Below, piece by piece: positions 36,241-48,080 of a stretch of 64,000 bases of DNA. How positions within the stretch are numbered: the first letter of the stretch is position 1; every line of letters starts with the position of its first letter. A program made the translations under genes and the position numbers. A model generated the notes under the pieces. The model saw only the letters and a list, made by a program, of their open reading frames with translations, was not told where the DNA came from and searched no databases. Origin of the DNA: Viscum album (Eukaryota > Streptophyta > Magnoliopsida > Santalales > Viscaceae); contig OY728136.1 of NCBI GenBank assembly GCA_963277665.1, positions 1,974,076,576-1,974,140,575 of the forward strand, given 5' to 3'.

Positions 36241-38040
36241 AATTATATTTAATTATATATATAATAATAAAAACATTTTTAAGATTCTTGATTTAATATA
36301 ACCATAACCCCTTTGAGCACGGTCAACCCACCGATGCTATTTTGAGGTTATAAACTGATAGTCCTAAAAAAATCCAATGTGAACATAATAATTTTAGTAA
36401 ATAAATAAATCATGTATAAATTGGAATAAAGGTAATAGTGATAATCAAATGAATAAGAAAATTTTCTTAATAAATTATAAAACTAAATTAATCTTATTAC
36501 TATGTATGGTGGATATACGAATGAAATGAGTCAGAACTTGAGGTAGGGTATTTTTCTTTAAAACACTATTGTAAATGATTTAACTATTTTTACTCTATAC
36601 CCATTTTCTATTAAATGTTTCAATAATTTTCTTATTTATGTATGAAAATTTGAAATTTTTATTCTTCTCTGATATTTAATTTTGGTTACAATGGATTAAA
36701 AAATAATCTTCTCAATATTTTTTGCGTGGGTTATTTTTTAATTTTTAGAAAATTGAAAAAATAATGTTTCTTTATCATATACATATTGAACTCATTTTCA
36801 TTTCATCATAGTCATTATTCATTTACCATATTCCTATATAAGTTAAAATGGTTTTTTTATAGTATCATATTCATTCACTTTTGTGAATTTTTCATTTTAT
36901 AATATTTTTTCAAGAAGATGGATATTTTTTCTTATGATTAAGGACAAATGGAAAGTGTTTTAATTATTGGTTAAAATGATAGTTATAAGAATTTTATGAT
37001 GAAAAAGTGTAATAATATAACTTTTTTGTTCATGATATGTTACTTGAGAATTATTTATGATACCAAGTGATCCCAATATAGCTCAACATAAAGGGTGATC
37101 TTGATATAGATTTCAAATGAATTGGGTAATTATATAGTCATAAAAGGTAAAAATGAGGAAGATAACTGAGATGGTTTATCCTATAAAATAAAATGGACTT
37201 TAGTTTTTTTGAAATAGGTTACACAGAAGTGAACATATATTATTAATGTGATGCTCTAAGTTACCCATATTATTCTAACAAAAGAATATGAAAAACATTT
37301 GATTTCTTGAGGTAAGGTGTGTTTAAAGGTGAAAGGCTTGTTTTTTAAATGAACTTTTTCATGACTTCTCATGTGATTTAGGATGAATTAGTGGTTATTC
37401 ATAATCTTTCTAATTTATTTAAATAGTATTCATTGAGAAATGATTGATTTTCTTGTGTGGGGATTATTTATTTATGTGTTAAATGTTTTATTTTTTAAAA
37501 GGAAAATGATTTTGGGTATTTTCATGTTTTATAGTGGACTAATGGGTTTATTTAATATTTATATCCCTTATAAATATTTGTATTTCTCATTCCATGTTTT
37601 CAAAAAAAAAAGGATCAAAATATCTGTATAAATTTTATCAAGTCGGTATTTCCTCTATGGTGACTCGTCTTTAACAAAGAAAATGTGTTTTGGATAAAAT
37701 ATATCCATGATCATAAAATCTCTATTTTTTAAAAAAAATGTATACTGTTAAAAAATTTCAACAATATTATGTAATTATTTTTACTAATTCTATAAAAAAC
37801 TAAAACTATGAGACTATATAAATGTATGAAGGCTTAACCCTCACACTAAATCTTATAATTATGGTTTGATTATATTATGGGTCATTATTCTATGTGAATT
37901 ATTGTTTATATGAAAATGAATTAATATTTATTTTAAGGTGAATAATATTGTTTAATATTGATATTAAATACATACATGACATTTTTTAAATACCCTAATG
38001 TGAACATTTGAGTCATATTAGTGAAAACTATTAAAAATTA

Positions 38041-38531
38041 CTTTATTGGTGAGTGGAGGGAATTTATGATTTTTTTACAACTCATTCAAATGTGGGAAAG
38101 GGGACCTTACCATATGATAGAATATGTGATGAATTAAGGATAGATTCTATGGGTATGAAGTCGAAGATATTTACATGGTTCATTCCAATTTTTCAAAAAG
38201 TTTTTTTTGACATTATCTGGTAATAACTTTCAGTTTTAAAAATTACAAATATTTATTTGTTTTATTTACTTTAAAAGTCTTAATAATTTGAATTATGTAA
38301 ATTATTATTAATAATTTTTGTATCATAATATTTCTTTTCTTAAAATGTTTTTATTTTTTATTTTTGTATATTTCATAACATGAACTTAATGTTTTATGAT
38401 GTGTTCTAAGGATAAATAAGTCATTTGAAAAATTATAATGTCATTTTACATGTTTTGGAACAAAGGTTTTGAAATGTTTGGAAATTAAAAAAAATAGAAA
38501 AGTATGAAACCTATAGTGTTAACTAACCATG
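38041..38531. other. AT-rich stretch between A and D
   Basis: About 490 bp, AT-rich. No gene seen. Its last five bases CCATG form the left target duplication of D. Confidence 0.5.
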
Positions 38532-39205
38532 TGTAACGTCCCGGTTCCGGAAGCCACCCAGAGGCACCCCATACCCGGTTGTTCACATGGCCTCAAGCGC
38601 ATTTCCCCGAATGCCAGAGGCTGCCTACTAGTAGCGAGGGCCTTGGGTGTGAGAGTGGGAAAACTAAGCCCTCATTGGCAGAGTACACAGTGGAAGTAAA
38701 CAACACATACAATAGCAGAAGTAGTAAATATCCAACAAAAATAAACAGTGGAAAACTGAAATACTAAACAACTTGAGCACAAATATATATGAAATGATGC
38801 ATGATACATATGTCTAGGAAAATAGCCAAACAAGTCACAGTGATGGAATACATCAGTGCTAAACCAAAGTTCAAAAGAAAGCAGATAAAGTCTTCAGCAT
38901 CGCAAGCCATATCTTGGTCCCATACTCTCCAGCTCCACAACAAGTCAAGTGCCTGAATTATAAGGGCACTTTCCCTTATCTATACCTGTAATAATATAAT
39001 CTGTTTGGGCCCAAAATCATGACCCAAACAGTGTGTGAGACTAAATCCTAGTAGGAAACCACCCGAAGATCTGTGCCTAAAAGTTAGTGAGTATTTGGCA
39101 GGTAAAAGTACCGAAAGCAGTAAATAGGAAAGTACTAAGAAGTAAACAATCCATGGTTTCAAATCAAGAAACAGTGAAGCAAATAGCCAAACCACAAACA
39201 GGTAA

Positions 39206-39702
39206 CCCTCTGGGAAGTACTCACAGCCATCCCCTCTGGTCCTACCTAAAAAGTACAAGCAACCCTCTGGGCAGCACACTCGGTCTAACCCCTCTGGTTC
39301 TTTATATGAATAAAATAAGACTCTCTGAGGAAGTGCTCACTGTAAATCCCCTTATAGTCTAAGGTAATGCAAGACTCTCTGAGGAATATCACACAGTCCA
39401 TTCCCCGTATAGTTTATGGTAGTCAAGGACTCTCTGAGGAAGCTCACTCAGTCAATTCCCTCTATATCCCCAAGGTCTAGGACTCTCTGAGGAAGCTCAC
39501 TCGGTCAATTTCCCTTATAGCCCAGGTCATTCATAGACTCTCTGAGGAATCACTCACCATCAATTCCCCATATAGTCTAAACATCTCAGGATTAAAATGA
39601 AAGACTCTCTGAGGATGCTAACACGGTCAATCCCCTTATAGTATAAAGAAATCAAAGACTCTCTGAGGAAGATCACTTGGTCAATTCCCCTTATAGTCTA
39701 CT
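39206..39702. repeat. Tandem array of ~54-bp units in D 3' LTR
   Basis: Seven units of GACTCTCTGAGGAAGCTCAC...CAATTCCCCTTATAGTCTA from about 39319, preceded by two more diverged units (CCCTCTGG...) from 39206. Repeated in the other LTR. Confidence 0.9.
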
Positions 39703-40429
39703 ACACCAGGTTCTCATGGCCTTGTGTAATTCAAAGAGCATAGAAGTGTAATATAGCCAAAGTAAACCTATAGAACTACTTGGCTAAATATTCTACAGCA
39801 TAACAAGCATGTCAGAATACAACTATCCATCCTACAGCAATAGGCATGGAAAACAGGCAAGGTAGCTAAAGGCTAAACATGACCAAACAGTCGTAAACAG
39901 AATAATACATGGGCAAACCACATCCAAAGCATATCAATCAACCCTATTCATATCCAATTATCCTCTACACAAGAATACAAGAAAGGTAGAAAAACAATAG
40001 GGGTAAATCATTAAACACGCAATACCCCGTTCACAGTTATTGGTGGAATTTGCACATAGTACTCAATACATTGAACGGAAAGGCACAAACCAACTACCTC
40101 GGGGTTAGGAGATCAATATACTTGAAACTCGAAGCTTGAATCTCCTTGGAACTTCATAGATCTAAGAAAACGTCTAAAACTTTCAACCCATGATAACTTG
40201 GAGAAAAAGAGAAATTAAGAGATGATTCTCTAGGAGAAGAGAGAACTCATCGATGCAATTCCAACACAATCAATGGTATTCGAATTAGAGGATAGACAGA
40301 GGTTCAGGGGATCATCGAAGATCCGCAGCTATATGGGTTCTCTCAGACAAAGACGACCTAGAAGAAGTGAGTCTTATCCGTCATATGTGACCCCGGTGCA
40401 TTTAATGAAAAAAAACAAAATACATGGCG

Positions 40430-40610
40430 TGTACTTTTGGATTACACGGCATGTACTTGTTGTTTCCATACTCTGCATTAAGAGGCCTCAAATTCACTCC
40501 CACACAGCCATGTGTGTGGCTACTACACGGCCAGCACACAACCTGTTGCGGCAAGGAAGTACATGGAGGGTACTCATAAAGTACACGACGTGTACTTCAA
40601 AAATTTCTAG
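40430..40610. repeat. ACACGGCGTGT-type near-palindromes in D 3' LTR
   Basis: Four copies of TACACGGCGTGTACTT-like sequence (around 40430, 40447, 40558 and 40580). Same motif as in the leader of D. Confidence 0.8.
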
Positions 40611-40680
40611 AAAAACCTCTTTTTCCCAAAAACGGCCAGAAAAGGAAAAACATACCTGAAAAAAATTCCAGGTTCTTACA

Positions 40681-40692
40681 AACTTCCCCCTT
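40681..40692 (-). other. Element D polypurine tract
   Basis: Minus strand AAGGGGGAAGTT immediately before the LTR start TGTAAGAACC. Confidence 0.9.
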
Positions 40693-41180
40693 AAAGAAAT
40701 TCTTCCCCAAATTTCCCTAGCACTGTGTAGAAGAAGAAACCCCAAACAGTTCTGGCCACTGTGCTCGTACATCGGTCTCCCTCTCCCAAGTCTCGTCCTG
40801 CATCCGCCCATGATACCATAGTATTCATACCAGAGGAATAGACCATCCATGGAGAACCTTTGTACTATTATCCACAATCAGGATAGGATTATCTTCAAAT
40901 AATGCATCCACTTCGAGCTCAACCTCCTTAGGTTGAAAGACATGAGATGGGTCTGAAAAGTAATGTCGAAGCTGAGAAACGTGGAAGACATCATGCATAG
41001 CTCAGTACCTCTGAGGTAACTACAACCGATAGGAAACCGGCCCAACTCTCTCCAACACCTCAAACGGCCTGACGTACCTCGGTGAAAGCTTACCCTATCT
41101 CCTAATTCTCTTGTGTCCCAACCTCGTTGTGACATGCTGGAAAACCAGATGCCCGACCTCAAACTCTAGAGGTCGTCTCC
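40693..41180 (-). pseudogene. Element D chromodomain-like C-terminus of integrase
   Basis: Over shifted frames the minus strand shows a KLSPRYVRPFEVLERVGPVSY block (near 41030-41095), MHDVFHVSQLRHYFSDPSHV, and finally ILWYHGRMQDETWERETDVR followed by AQWPELFG near 40745. This is the usual end of Tekay-type integrases, where a chromodomain may guide insertion to particular chromatin. A stop (TAG) replaces a codon just before the GKLSPRY block. Confidence 0.8.
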
Positions 41181-42200
41181 ACTGATCAGTATAAGACTTC
41201 TGTCGAGACTATGCAGTATCCATCCTCTTCTGAATCAACTCTATCTACTCTGTGGTATCCTGAACAAGATGAGGTCCCAGCAAAGTTACATATCCTACCT
41301 CCAGCCAACATAAGGGTGATCGGCATGACCTACCGTACAAAGCCTCATAAGGTGCCATCTGAATAGTCTCTTGAAAACTATTGTTGTAGGAAAACTCCAC
41401 AAGAGGTATATGCTTCTCCCAAGAACCTCCAAAATCTAGAATGCATGCTCAGAGCATGTCCTCAAGAACTTGAATCGTGCGCTCGGACTGGCCATCTGTA
41501 TGGGGGTGTTAAGCTGTACTCAAAAGTACATGTGTACCCAAAGCCTTCTGAAGCCCCTGCTAGACCTGAGAAGTAAATCATGCATCCCTATCTGAAACAA
41601 TTAAGTGTAGAACTCCATGAAGACATACAATATCTTATATTTACAACCGTCCCAGCTCATCAACATTGAAGGTCTCCTTGATTAGAAAGAATTGAGAAAC
41701 CTTCATGAGTTTGTCAATGACCACCCAAACTGTGTCATTCCCTCAAGGTGGCCTCAGCAAACCGGTCACAAATTCCATCGCGACATCATTCCACTTCCAC
41801 TCGGGAAAGGGTAATTGCTGCAAAATCCATGTTGGTCGTTGATGCTCTGCATTCACCTACTGAAAAGTGGAACACCTCATGACAAAACCAGCAACATTCC
41901 TCTTCATACCTGGCCACTAATACTGATGGTGCAGATCACGATACATCTTGGTGACGCCAGGATGAACTTCCCAAACTGAGGAATGAAAATCCCACATTAG
42001 CTCCTTGTGTATGTCTACTGGAACCCATATGCGCCCCTAGAAATGCAAGATCTCATCCTCGCCTACGGTCTATCTAGGAATAGGGTCCTCTCCTGACACA
42101 CTCTCCCTTAAGACTAGGCCTTCTAAATCTGATATTTTCCTCATTCGTACTCGATCAAGAAGGGTAGATGTAACAGCTACATAAGATAGAAAAGTTTTCC
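41181..42200 (-). pseudogene. Element D integrase core (pol)
   Basis: Zinc-binding and DDE core remnants. Readable blocks, from N to C: CRHLYWWPGMKRNVAGFV near 41900, WVVIDKLMKVSQFFLIKETF near 41690, VSDRDA followed by a stop near 41585, HPHTDGQSERTIQVLEDML near 41480 (with the catalytic Glu), and EFSYNNSFQETIQMAPYEAL followed by YGRSCRSPLCW near 41370. Stop codons are scattered through it. Confidence 0.85.
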
Positions 42201-42384
42201 CCTGTCTGTCGTGCACCTCCAAATGCATCTTAGATAACATAGCCATAAGATTACACTCACTGCTGGCCTCCTGAACTGCCTATATCTGATTCCTCATTCT
42301 CAACACATCAGCCACTATGTTGCCTTTTCTAGGCGTATAGGCAAGCTCAACGTCAAAGTACTGAATGTACTAAACCCACCTTCA

Positions 42385-42741
42385 CTATCTCAAATTCAGA
42401 TCACACTGAGTGAAGATGTACTTGAGACTCTTGTGGTCGGTGAAAACCACAAAATTCTCTCCCAGAAGATAATGTCTCCAACAGCGTAAGGCATAAACAA
42501 CAGCTGCCAACTCTAGATCATGCATTGGGTAATTCCTCTCATGTGGCCTCAAATACCGAGACCCGTATGCAACGACTCCATCTCCCTGCATAAGCAAAGA
42601 TCCCAACCTGATACCTGACGTATCATAGTAAACAGTATAGCTCTTTCCTGGATTTGGAAAGACTAGTACCGGGGCTGAAGTTAACCTCCCCTTCAGCTCC
42701 TGAAAGGCTAAATCATAAGAATATGACCATAACAACTTCAC
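42385..42741 (-). pseudogene. Element D RNase H (pol)
   Basis: 118-codon open piece. Contains [18 protein letters not shown] (first catalytic Asp), [20 protein letters not shown] (catalytic Glu), [17 protein letters not shown] and then [11 protein letters not shown] (third Asp). All three are kept, but the frame stops right after and is shifted against RT. Confidence 0.88.
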
Positions 42742-43560
42742 ACCCTTCTTGGTCAGACCTGTCAGTTATGCTACAAAGCGTGAAAAGTCCTATATTAAAC
42801 GTTTATAGTATCCATCCAGCCCCAAAAAACTCTGCACCTCAATGACATTCTTCAGCTGCTCCCAGGAAATTGCAGCTCTCACTTTCTCTGGGTCTACTGA
42901 TACTCCTGCCTCTGAGATAACATGACCCGGAAAGTGAATCTGATCCATCCAAAGTGGCACTTTGAGAGCTTAGCATATAATTGATGCTCCCTCAATGTAC
43001 TCAAAATGATCTCAATATGGGTAGCATGGTCGTGTCGAGTGTGAGAGTACACAAAGATGTCATCAATGAAGACCACCATGAAAGAATCCAAATATGGATG
43101 GAACACTCGGTTTATCTGTGCCATGAAAACTTCTGGTGTGTTCATGAGACCGAACGGTATAACCAAATACCCGTATAGACTATACCTACTCCTGAAGGCT
43201 GTAAGAGGTATATCTGATGGTCTAACATGAAACTGATGATAACCGGACCTCAATTCAATAATCGAGATCACCCGAGCTCCTCAAAGCATATCAAAGATAT
43301 CATCCATCCTCAGCAAGGGATATCGGTTCTTAACTGTCAACTAGTTCAACTTCCGATAGTCCACACAAATCCTGAGGGTACAATCTTCCTTCTTCGCAAA
43401 CAAGACAGGAGAACACCAAGGAAAAGTATTGGGTCAGATGAAACCCTTTGCCTACAACTCCTCCAACTGCTTCTTGAGCTCCTGCAACTCAGGTGTAGCC
43501 ATTCTATAAGGACGAATGGACACTGGTTCCACTCTTGGCACAAGCTCAATCGAGAATTCT
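42742..43560 (-). pseudogene. Element D reverse transcriptase (pol)
   Basis: Open piece 42894-43271: [34 protein letters not shown], then MNTPEVFM and the active site [11 protein letters not shown], followed by [16 protein letters not shown]. In motif A the catalytic Asp (usual KIDLRSGYHQ) is Glu (GAA), whereas the FIDD pair is intact. Upstream, 43346-43549 holds a shifted piece of the N-terminal RT. Together with the protease change this shows a dead polyprotein. Confidence 0.9.
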
Positions 43561-43769
43561 ACCTCATGCTCCAGAGGCAAACATGAAAAATCCTCTGGAA
43601 AGATGTCTTTGAAACGATCAACCACTAGAGGAAAGTCTAAATATGAAGTCCCCTAGTCATCCAGATAAATACTAGAAATGTGGTATGTATCTCCTCCCAA
43701 CCCATGATTCTCTAGACCCTCTCTTCTTGCCTGTACATCCCACTCGCCCCTACGAAGAAAGGATCCACC

Positions 43770-44099
43770 CTATGGTGATATGAAACTCACCCTGCGGAGA
43801 TAACAGTCGACGACTTCCTGGAATGGAACTAACCAGTCCATCCTGATAATGACATCATAGCATGTCATCTCTAGGACATATAGGTCCCATAATAAGTGAC
43901 ATCCACCAACCTCTATAGGACACTCTCTGCACTGACGTACACTAGCCGTTCTAGTCCCCAATGGTGTGTCTAGCGTCAAAATATCAGTAGAAGAAAGGAT
44001 GCAGAGCCCAAGGATCTCCATGACAGAAAAAAATATAAAGCTATGGGAAGCCCCTGTAACAAAAAGTGTAGAAGCTAAAATTGAGGCTATTGAGATCAT
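43770..44099 (-). pseudogene. Element D aspartic protease (pol)
   Basis: 109-codon open piece. Its protease loop reads LFVTGASHSFI; the family has LFDSG/DTGASHSFI, so the catalytic Asp has become Val (GTT). The downstream block (VIIRMDWLVPFQEVVDC) equals the usual VILGMDWLxxxxAxxDC. It lies between the gag zinc knuckle and RT. Confidence 0.88.
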
Positions 44100-45348
44100 A
44101 CCTTGAATGGTAGAAGGTACGGGATCCTGCTCCTACTGGGTCTGCTCCACCGCAAAAGTATGGCATGTACCATGGCCCTATGACCCTGCATGAACACTCT
44201 GAGATGATCAACCCTAATGTCACTGAAAACAGAGCGACTGGATTCCATGGGCATGACCTCCACCTCGGCCTGAACGGCTGAAAGAACTCCATTTCCAAAA
44301 CTGGTGATAAGCTGGTGGTGCTGCTCCTGAACGAAGAGTCATAGAAGAACCCCTGTCACCAGCTTCTGGTGAGAAAAACTAAAAAAAACACTGAAGGTGA
44401 CCCATCTTGATGCAATATCGAAACTCCACTAGGTATCTCGAGAAATGTGTCCTCGTATGACCGCTTCTCCCACACTGGTAGCACACCACCTGACAACCAT
44501 AAGATGCATCTCGCCTACTCTGATCTCCTCATGCAACCTTCCTGTGGCGCTTCCTGTTATCAGCTGGCGAAGCACTAACTCTGGATGTTGAACTGCCATG
44601 GCTTGCAGCTCCACAATCCTTCATATTGCACTCTATGATCAGCGCCTGGTTGATGATAGAAGATATTGAGGTCAACCTGAATATGTTCACCTACGAATGG
44701 ATGTCGTGACTCACACCTTCATCAAACTTCCGTGCAAGTAACAACTCATCACCTCCTGGAATAGGCATGAAACGCTACAGCTCAGTGAAGCGGGAGGAAT
44801 AATCCATAAAAAAAATAGTACCCTGCTCCAGACTCATAAACTCCTTGGCTCGATCAGCCCTCAAGGTCTCTATGTAGAAGTAATCGTAGAAGATGCGCTG
44901 AAACTCATCCCAAGACATATTTTTCTGGCGACCTGCCTGTGAGATCACATCCCTACACTACTTAGCAGAGTCTCGGAGCATGTAGGTAGCGAGATTCACC
45001 CTATTCTATGGATGTATCTCCAGATGCTCAAAAATCGTCAGTGTGGACTCTAGCCATGACTCAGTATCCTGGGGGTCCTCCATCCCCTGAGAAAGTGGGA
45101 GGATGATTCTACTGAAAGACCCACATCAAATCAGCCATCGACGGGGCAGGAGGCGGCGCTCCTTAAAAGGTCTGCATAATCCTCAGAAATCCCTCCCTGA
45201 ACTGTGCATCAGCACCTATGTCAGGTAAAAAAGCCCGTGAAAAGGCTGGCACAATGGGAGGATCTGCAGGTAGTCCCTGGTCGGCCATGTCTGGTGTCTG
45301 ATCACCGTCTGACAACTGGCGCACAACTAGAGGATGTCTCGGTGGCAT
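44100..45348 (-). pseudogene. Element D gag
   Basis: Gag starts at 45348 with MPPRHPLVVRQLSDG (usual MPPR start of chromovirus Gag). A retrotrans_gag-type body follows over shifted frames (LESTLTIFEHLEIHP, ATYMLRDSAK, SWDEFQRIFYDYFY near 44870-45070). A zinc knuckle CYQCGRSGHTRTHF near 44447-44490 has its last Cys changed to Phe. Frameshifts and stops are present throughout. Confidence 0.85.
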
Positions 45349-46900
45349 GACTCTACAAGGTCAAACGCACACCTTAGATCAAGATTATCAAGGACTGAAA
45401 ACAAAGAGTCTAAGAAGGTAACAAGAGAAAAAAACCATTCAAGTTTTACAAAACATGACTACACAGCATGTACATTTCCTACACAACGTGTTCCCTGAAG
45501 TCATTTACATGGGCGTGTACTCCTACCTAGCCTGATCGTGTAACACCCCAAAAACATGACATATTGTCCTGACACACGACATGTACTTGAATCCTATTTC
45601 CCTGACTACGTTCTTCTACACAGTTAATCCACACAGATCTCCTAAGGAAATACTTCACGGTGTGTAAAATACCTACATGGTGTGTACTAGTCAAGCTTCA
45701 TCTGGATCGTGTTGTTAGTGACATGGCCTGACACACAACTCACACTACACAGCGTGTTCCAGACAGACACGGCGTGTATGAGAAGGGATAACACTGACCC
45801 GTGTTGTTCGTGACACGGTCAGGTACCTGGGTCAGACTACACGGTGTGTTCAAGGTAGACACGGTGTGTATGTGAAAGGGTAACACCAACCCATGTTTTT
45901 CGTGACATAGCTAGGTACCTAGGTTAGACTACACTACATGTTCAAGGCGGACACACGGTGTGTATTAGACACGACTCGACCGAACTGTGTTGTTAGTGAC
46001 ACGGGTGGGCACGGGGTCGACACTACATGGCGTGTGTGGTCAATACACGGCGTGTTCACTCTAGGTTTTCCCCATCCTGTGTCTCTTCCCACACGGCCTA
46101 TGACACGATTTAGAGTCTACATGGCGCGTATATGAAGTACACGGTGTGTACTTAAGAAAACAGTTTCTTCTCTAACATAAGAACACACAGCATGTACTTA
46201 ACATTACACAGCATGTATTCTGGGTTTTTCCAGACAGTAAGTCTCAGAAACTACTCCAGAACCCATAAAACACTGATGAAAGCATTGAAAGTTCCAAATT
46301 TCGATCCGTGAGGGCCCATAATCCCCACGAATCAAAGTTTGGAATCTTATACAAGTTATTGCAAAGAAAAACAAAGAAATGGCCCACCAGATTCCGGTCC
46401 ATGAGGGCCCATAACACCTCAAGAACCAAAGTTTGGCATTAATTCAAGCAAATATCTACACAACAATGTCCTATCAAATAGTAGGTATTTCTATCAAGGC
46501 AACTATCACAAAAGCATGCATATTTTACACATCATCTATCACAACAACATACAATCACTAATGCATCCTAGATGGCATGGAAAAAATTCATGGCATGTGA
46601 CTTCTAGCAAGTTCCTATATGATGCATGAGATGGAATACCCTCATCTCATCGGGTTGAAACTGAAATAGAACCTCAACAATAACAACAACAACAACAACA
46701 CAAATCATGTGAATCACTCAAGGTGAAATCAGATCAACTGTAATAATTGCAAAACCAGAAAAATTGCAATTAACGTGGTAGATTGGATTTTCCCTGTACA
46801 CGGGTTAGCTACTCTCTGGCACAGCTTATTACCAAGTACCTATTTTGTATTATCCTTGTATAAAGGCTCAAAATAGTGAATCAAGAGAAAAGAAACCCTT
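45349..46900 (-). repeat. Element D leader with ~18 ACACGGCGTGT-type near-palindromes
   Basis: Untranslated leader between PBS and gag. From about 45465 to 46220 the core ACACGGCGTGT (arms ACACG/CGTGT) or one-to-two-base variants recurs about 18 times, often followed by ACTT or TTC. 46290-46440 holds two copies of a GAGGGCCCATAA...CAAAGTTTGG block, and 46676-46700 an (AAC)n run. No frame through it looks coding. Confidence 0.8.
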
Positions 46901-46908
46901 TGATACCA
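46901..46908 (-). other. Element D primer binding site
   Basis: Minus strand TGGTATCA followed by AAGGG, initiator-Met tRNA type, four bases from the LTR end. Confidence 0.88.
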
Positions 46909-47589
46909 ATTTTTAACGTCCAGGTTCCAGAATCCACCTAGAGGCGCCCCATACCCGGTTGGTCACATGGCCTCAAGCACATTTCCCCGAACACCAGAGG
47001 CTGTGGACTAGCAGTGAGGGCCTTGGGTGTGATAGTGGGGAAACTATGCCTACATTGGCAGAGTACACAGCGGAAGTAAACAACACATACAATAGCAGAA
47101 GCAGTAAATATCCAACAATAGTAAATAGTGGAAAACTAAAATACTAAACAACTGGAGCACATATATATATGAAATGATGCATGATACATATGTTTAGGAA
47201 AACATCCAAACAAGTCACAGTGCTAGAATACATCAGTGCTAAACCAAAGTTCAAAAAAAGCAGATAAACTCTTCAGCATCGCAAGCCATAGATTGGTCCC
47301 ATGCTCTCCAGCTCTACAAGAAGTCAAGTGCCTGAAGTATAAGGTCACTTTCCCTTATCTATACCTATAATAATATAATCTTTTTGGGACCAAAAGCATG
47401 ACCCAAACAGGTTGTGAGACTAAATCCCAGAAGGAAACCACCCGAAGATCTGTTCCTAACAGTCAATGAGTATATGGAAGGTAAAAGTACCGAAAGTAGT
47501 TAACAGGAAAGTACTAAGAAGTAAACAATACACTGTTTCAAATCAAGCAATAGTGAAGCAAACAGCCAAACCACAAATAGGTAACCCTC

Positions 47590-48080
47590 TGAGAAGTACT
47601 CACAGCCATCCCCTCTGGTCCTACCTAAAAATTACAAGCAACCCTATGGGCAACACACTTGGTCTAACCCCTCTGGTTCTTTATATGAATAAAATAAGAC
47701 TCTCTGAGGAAGTGCTCACAGTCAATCCCCTTATAGTCTAAGGTAAAGCAAGACTCTCAGAGGAATATCACACAGTCTATTCCCCGTATAGTCTAGGGTA
47801 GTGAAGGACTCTCTGAGTAAGCTCACCTGGTCAATTCTCTTTATAGCCCCAAGGTCCAGGACTCTCTGAAGAAGCTCACTCAGCCAATTCCCCTTATAGC
47901 CCATGTTGTTCATAGACTCTCTGAGGAAGAACTCACCGTCAATTCCTCTTATAGTCTAAATAGCTCAGGATTAAAATCAAAGACTCTCTGAGGATTCTCA
48001 CTCGATCAATCCCCTTATAGTCTAAAGAAATCAAGGACTCTCTGAGGAAGCTCACTCGGTCAATTCCCCTTATAGTCTAC
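47590..48080. repeat. Tandem array of ~54-bp units in D 5' LTR
   Basis: Seven units (GACTCTCTGAGGAAGCTCAC...) plus two diverged ones, in register with the other LTR. Confidence 0.9.

Larger units (their letters stand above)
6907..38040 (+). mobile_element. Element A: old plus-strand Ty3/gypsy retrotransposon hosting three later insertions
   Basis: 5' LTR pieces: 6907-7929, 17097-18196, ~20371-21180 and 29851-~30025. Degenerate gag-protease-RT-RNase H-integrase follows at about 30050-34548, then the 3' LTR from 34549 to about 38040. The 5' pieces match the 3' LTR in order: the CTACATGGTTT area at 7063 and 34709; the TATAAAAGGGAAC promoter at 7777 and 35420; the tandem units near 17300-17800 and 35750-36240; GATCTTGATATAG at 20397 and 37100; AAAGGTGAAAGG at 20629 and 37326; TATTATGGGTCATTA at 29846 and 37873. 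Outer edges are estimates, and no target duplication could be confirmed. Confidence 0.75.
34549..38040 (+). repeat. Element A 3' LTR
   Basis: About 3.5 kb. Starts after a purine-rich AGAGAAAGAA. Contains a TATA box (35420), three units of a ~195-200 bp tandem repeat (about 35750-36240) and a (TA)n run at 35866-35884. Its order matches the four 5' LTR pieces, plus ~450 bp (about 36600-37045) that have no counterpart around the LINE. The right edge is estimated from the end of similarity. Confidence 0.65.
38532..40680 (-). repeat. Element D 3' LTR
   Basis: 2149 bp with TG...CA ends (plus TGTAACGTCC ... GTTCTTACA). Nearly the same layout as 46912-49048. Contains the ~54-bp tandem repeat array. 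Confidence 0.93.

Noticed and set aside
37440..37631. 63-aa hydrophobic ORF
   Set aside because: Lies in the 3' LTR of A and is not conserved in the matching part of the 5' LTR.
39319..39702. Regularly spaced repeats that might suggest a CRISPR array
   Set aside because: Units are contiguous, with similar sequence between the conserved ends, located in a plant LTR and duplicated in the partner LTR.
40273..40877. ORFs of 127-128 aa on both strands
   Set aside because: Inside the LTR of D and across the LTR/PPT junction; the minus-strand one mixes integrase tail and LTR sequence in a shifted frame.
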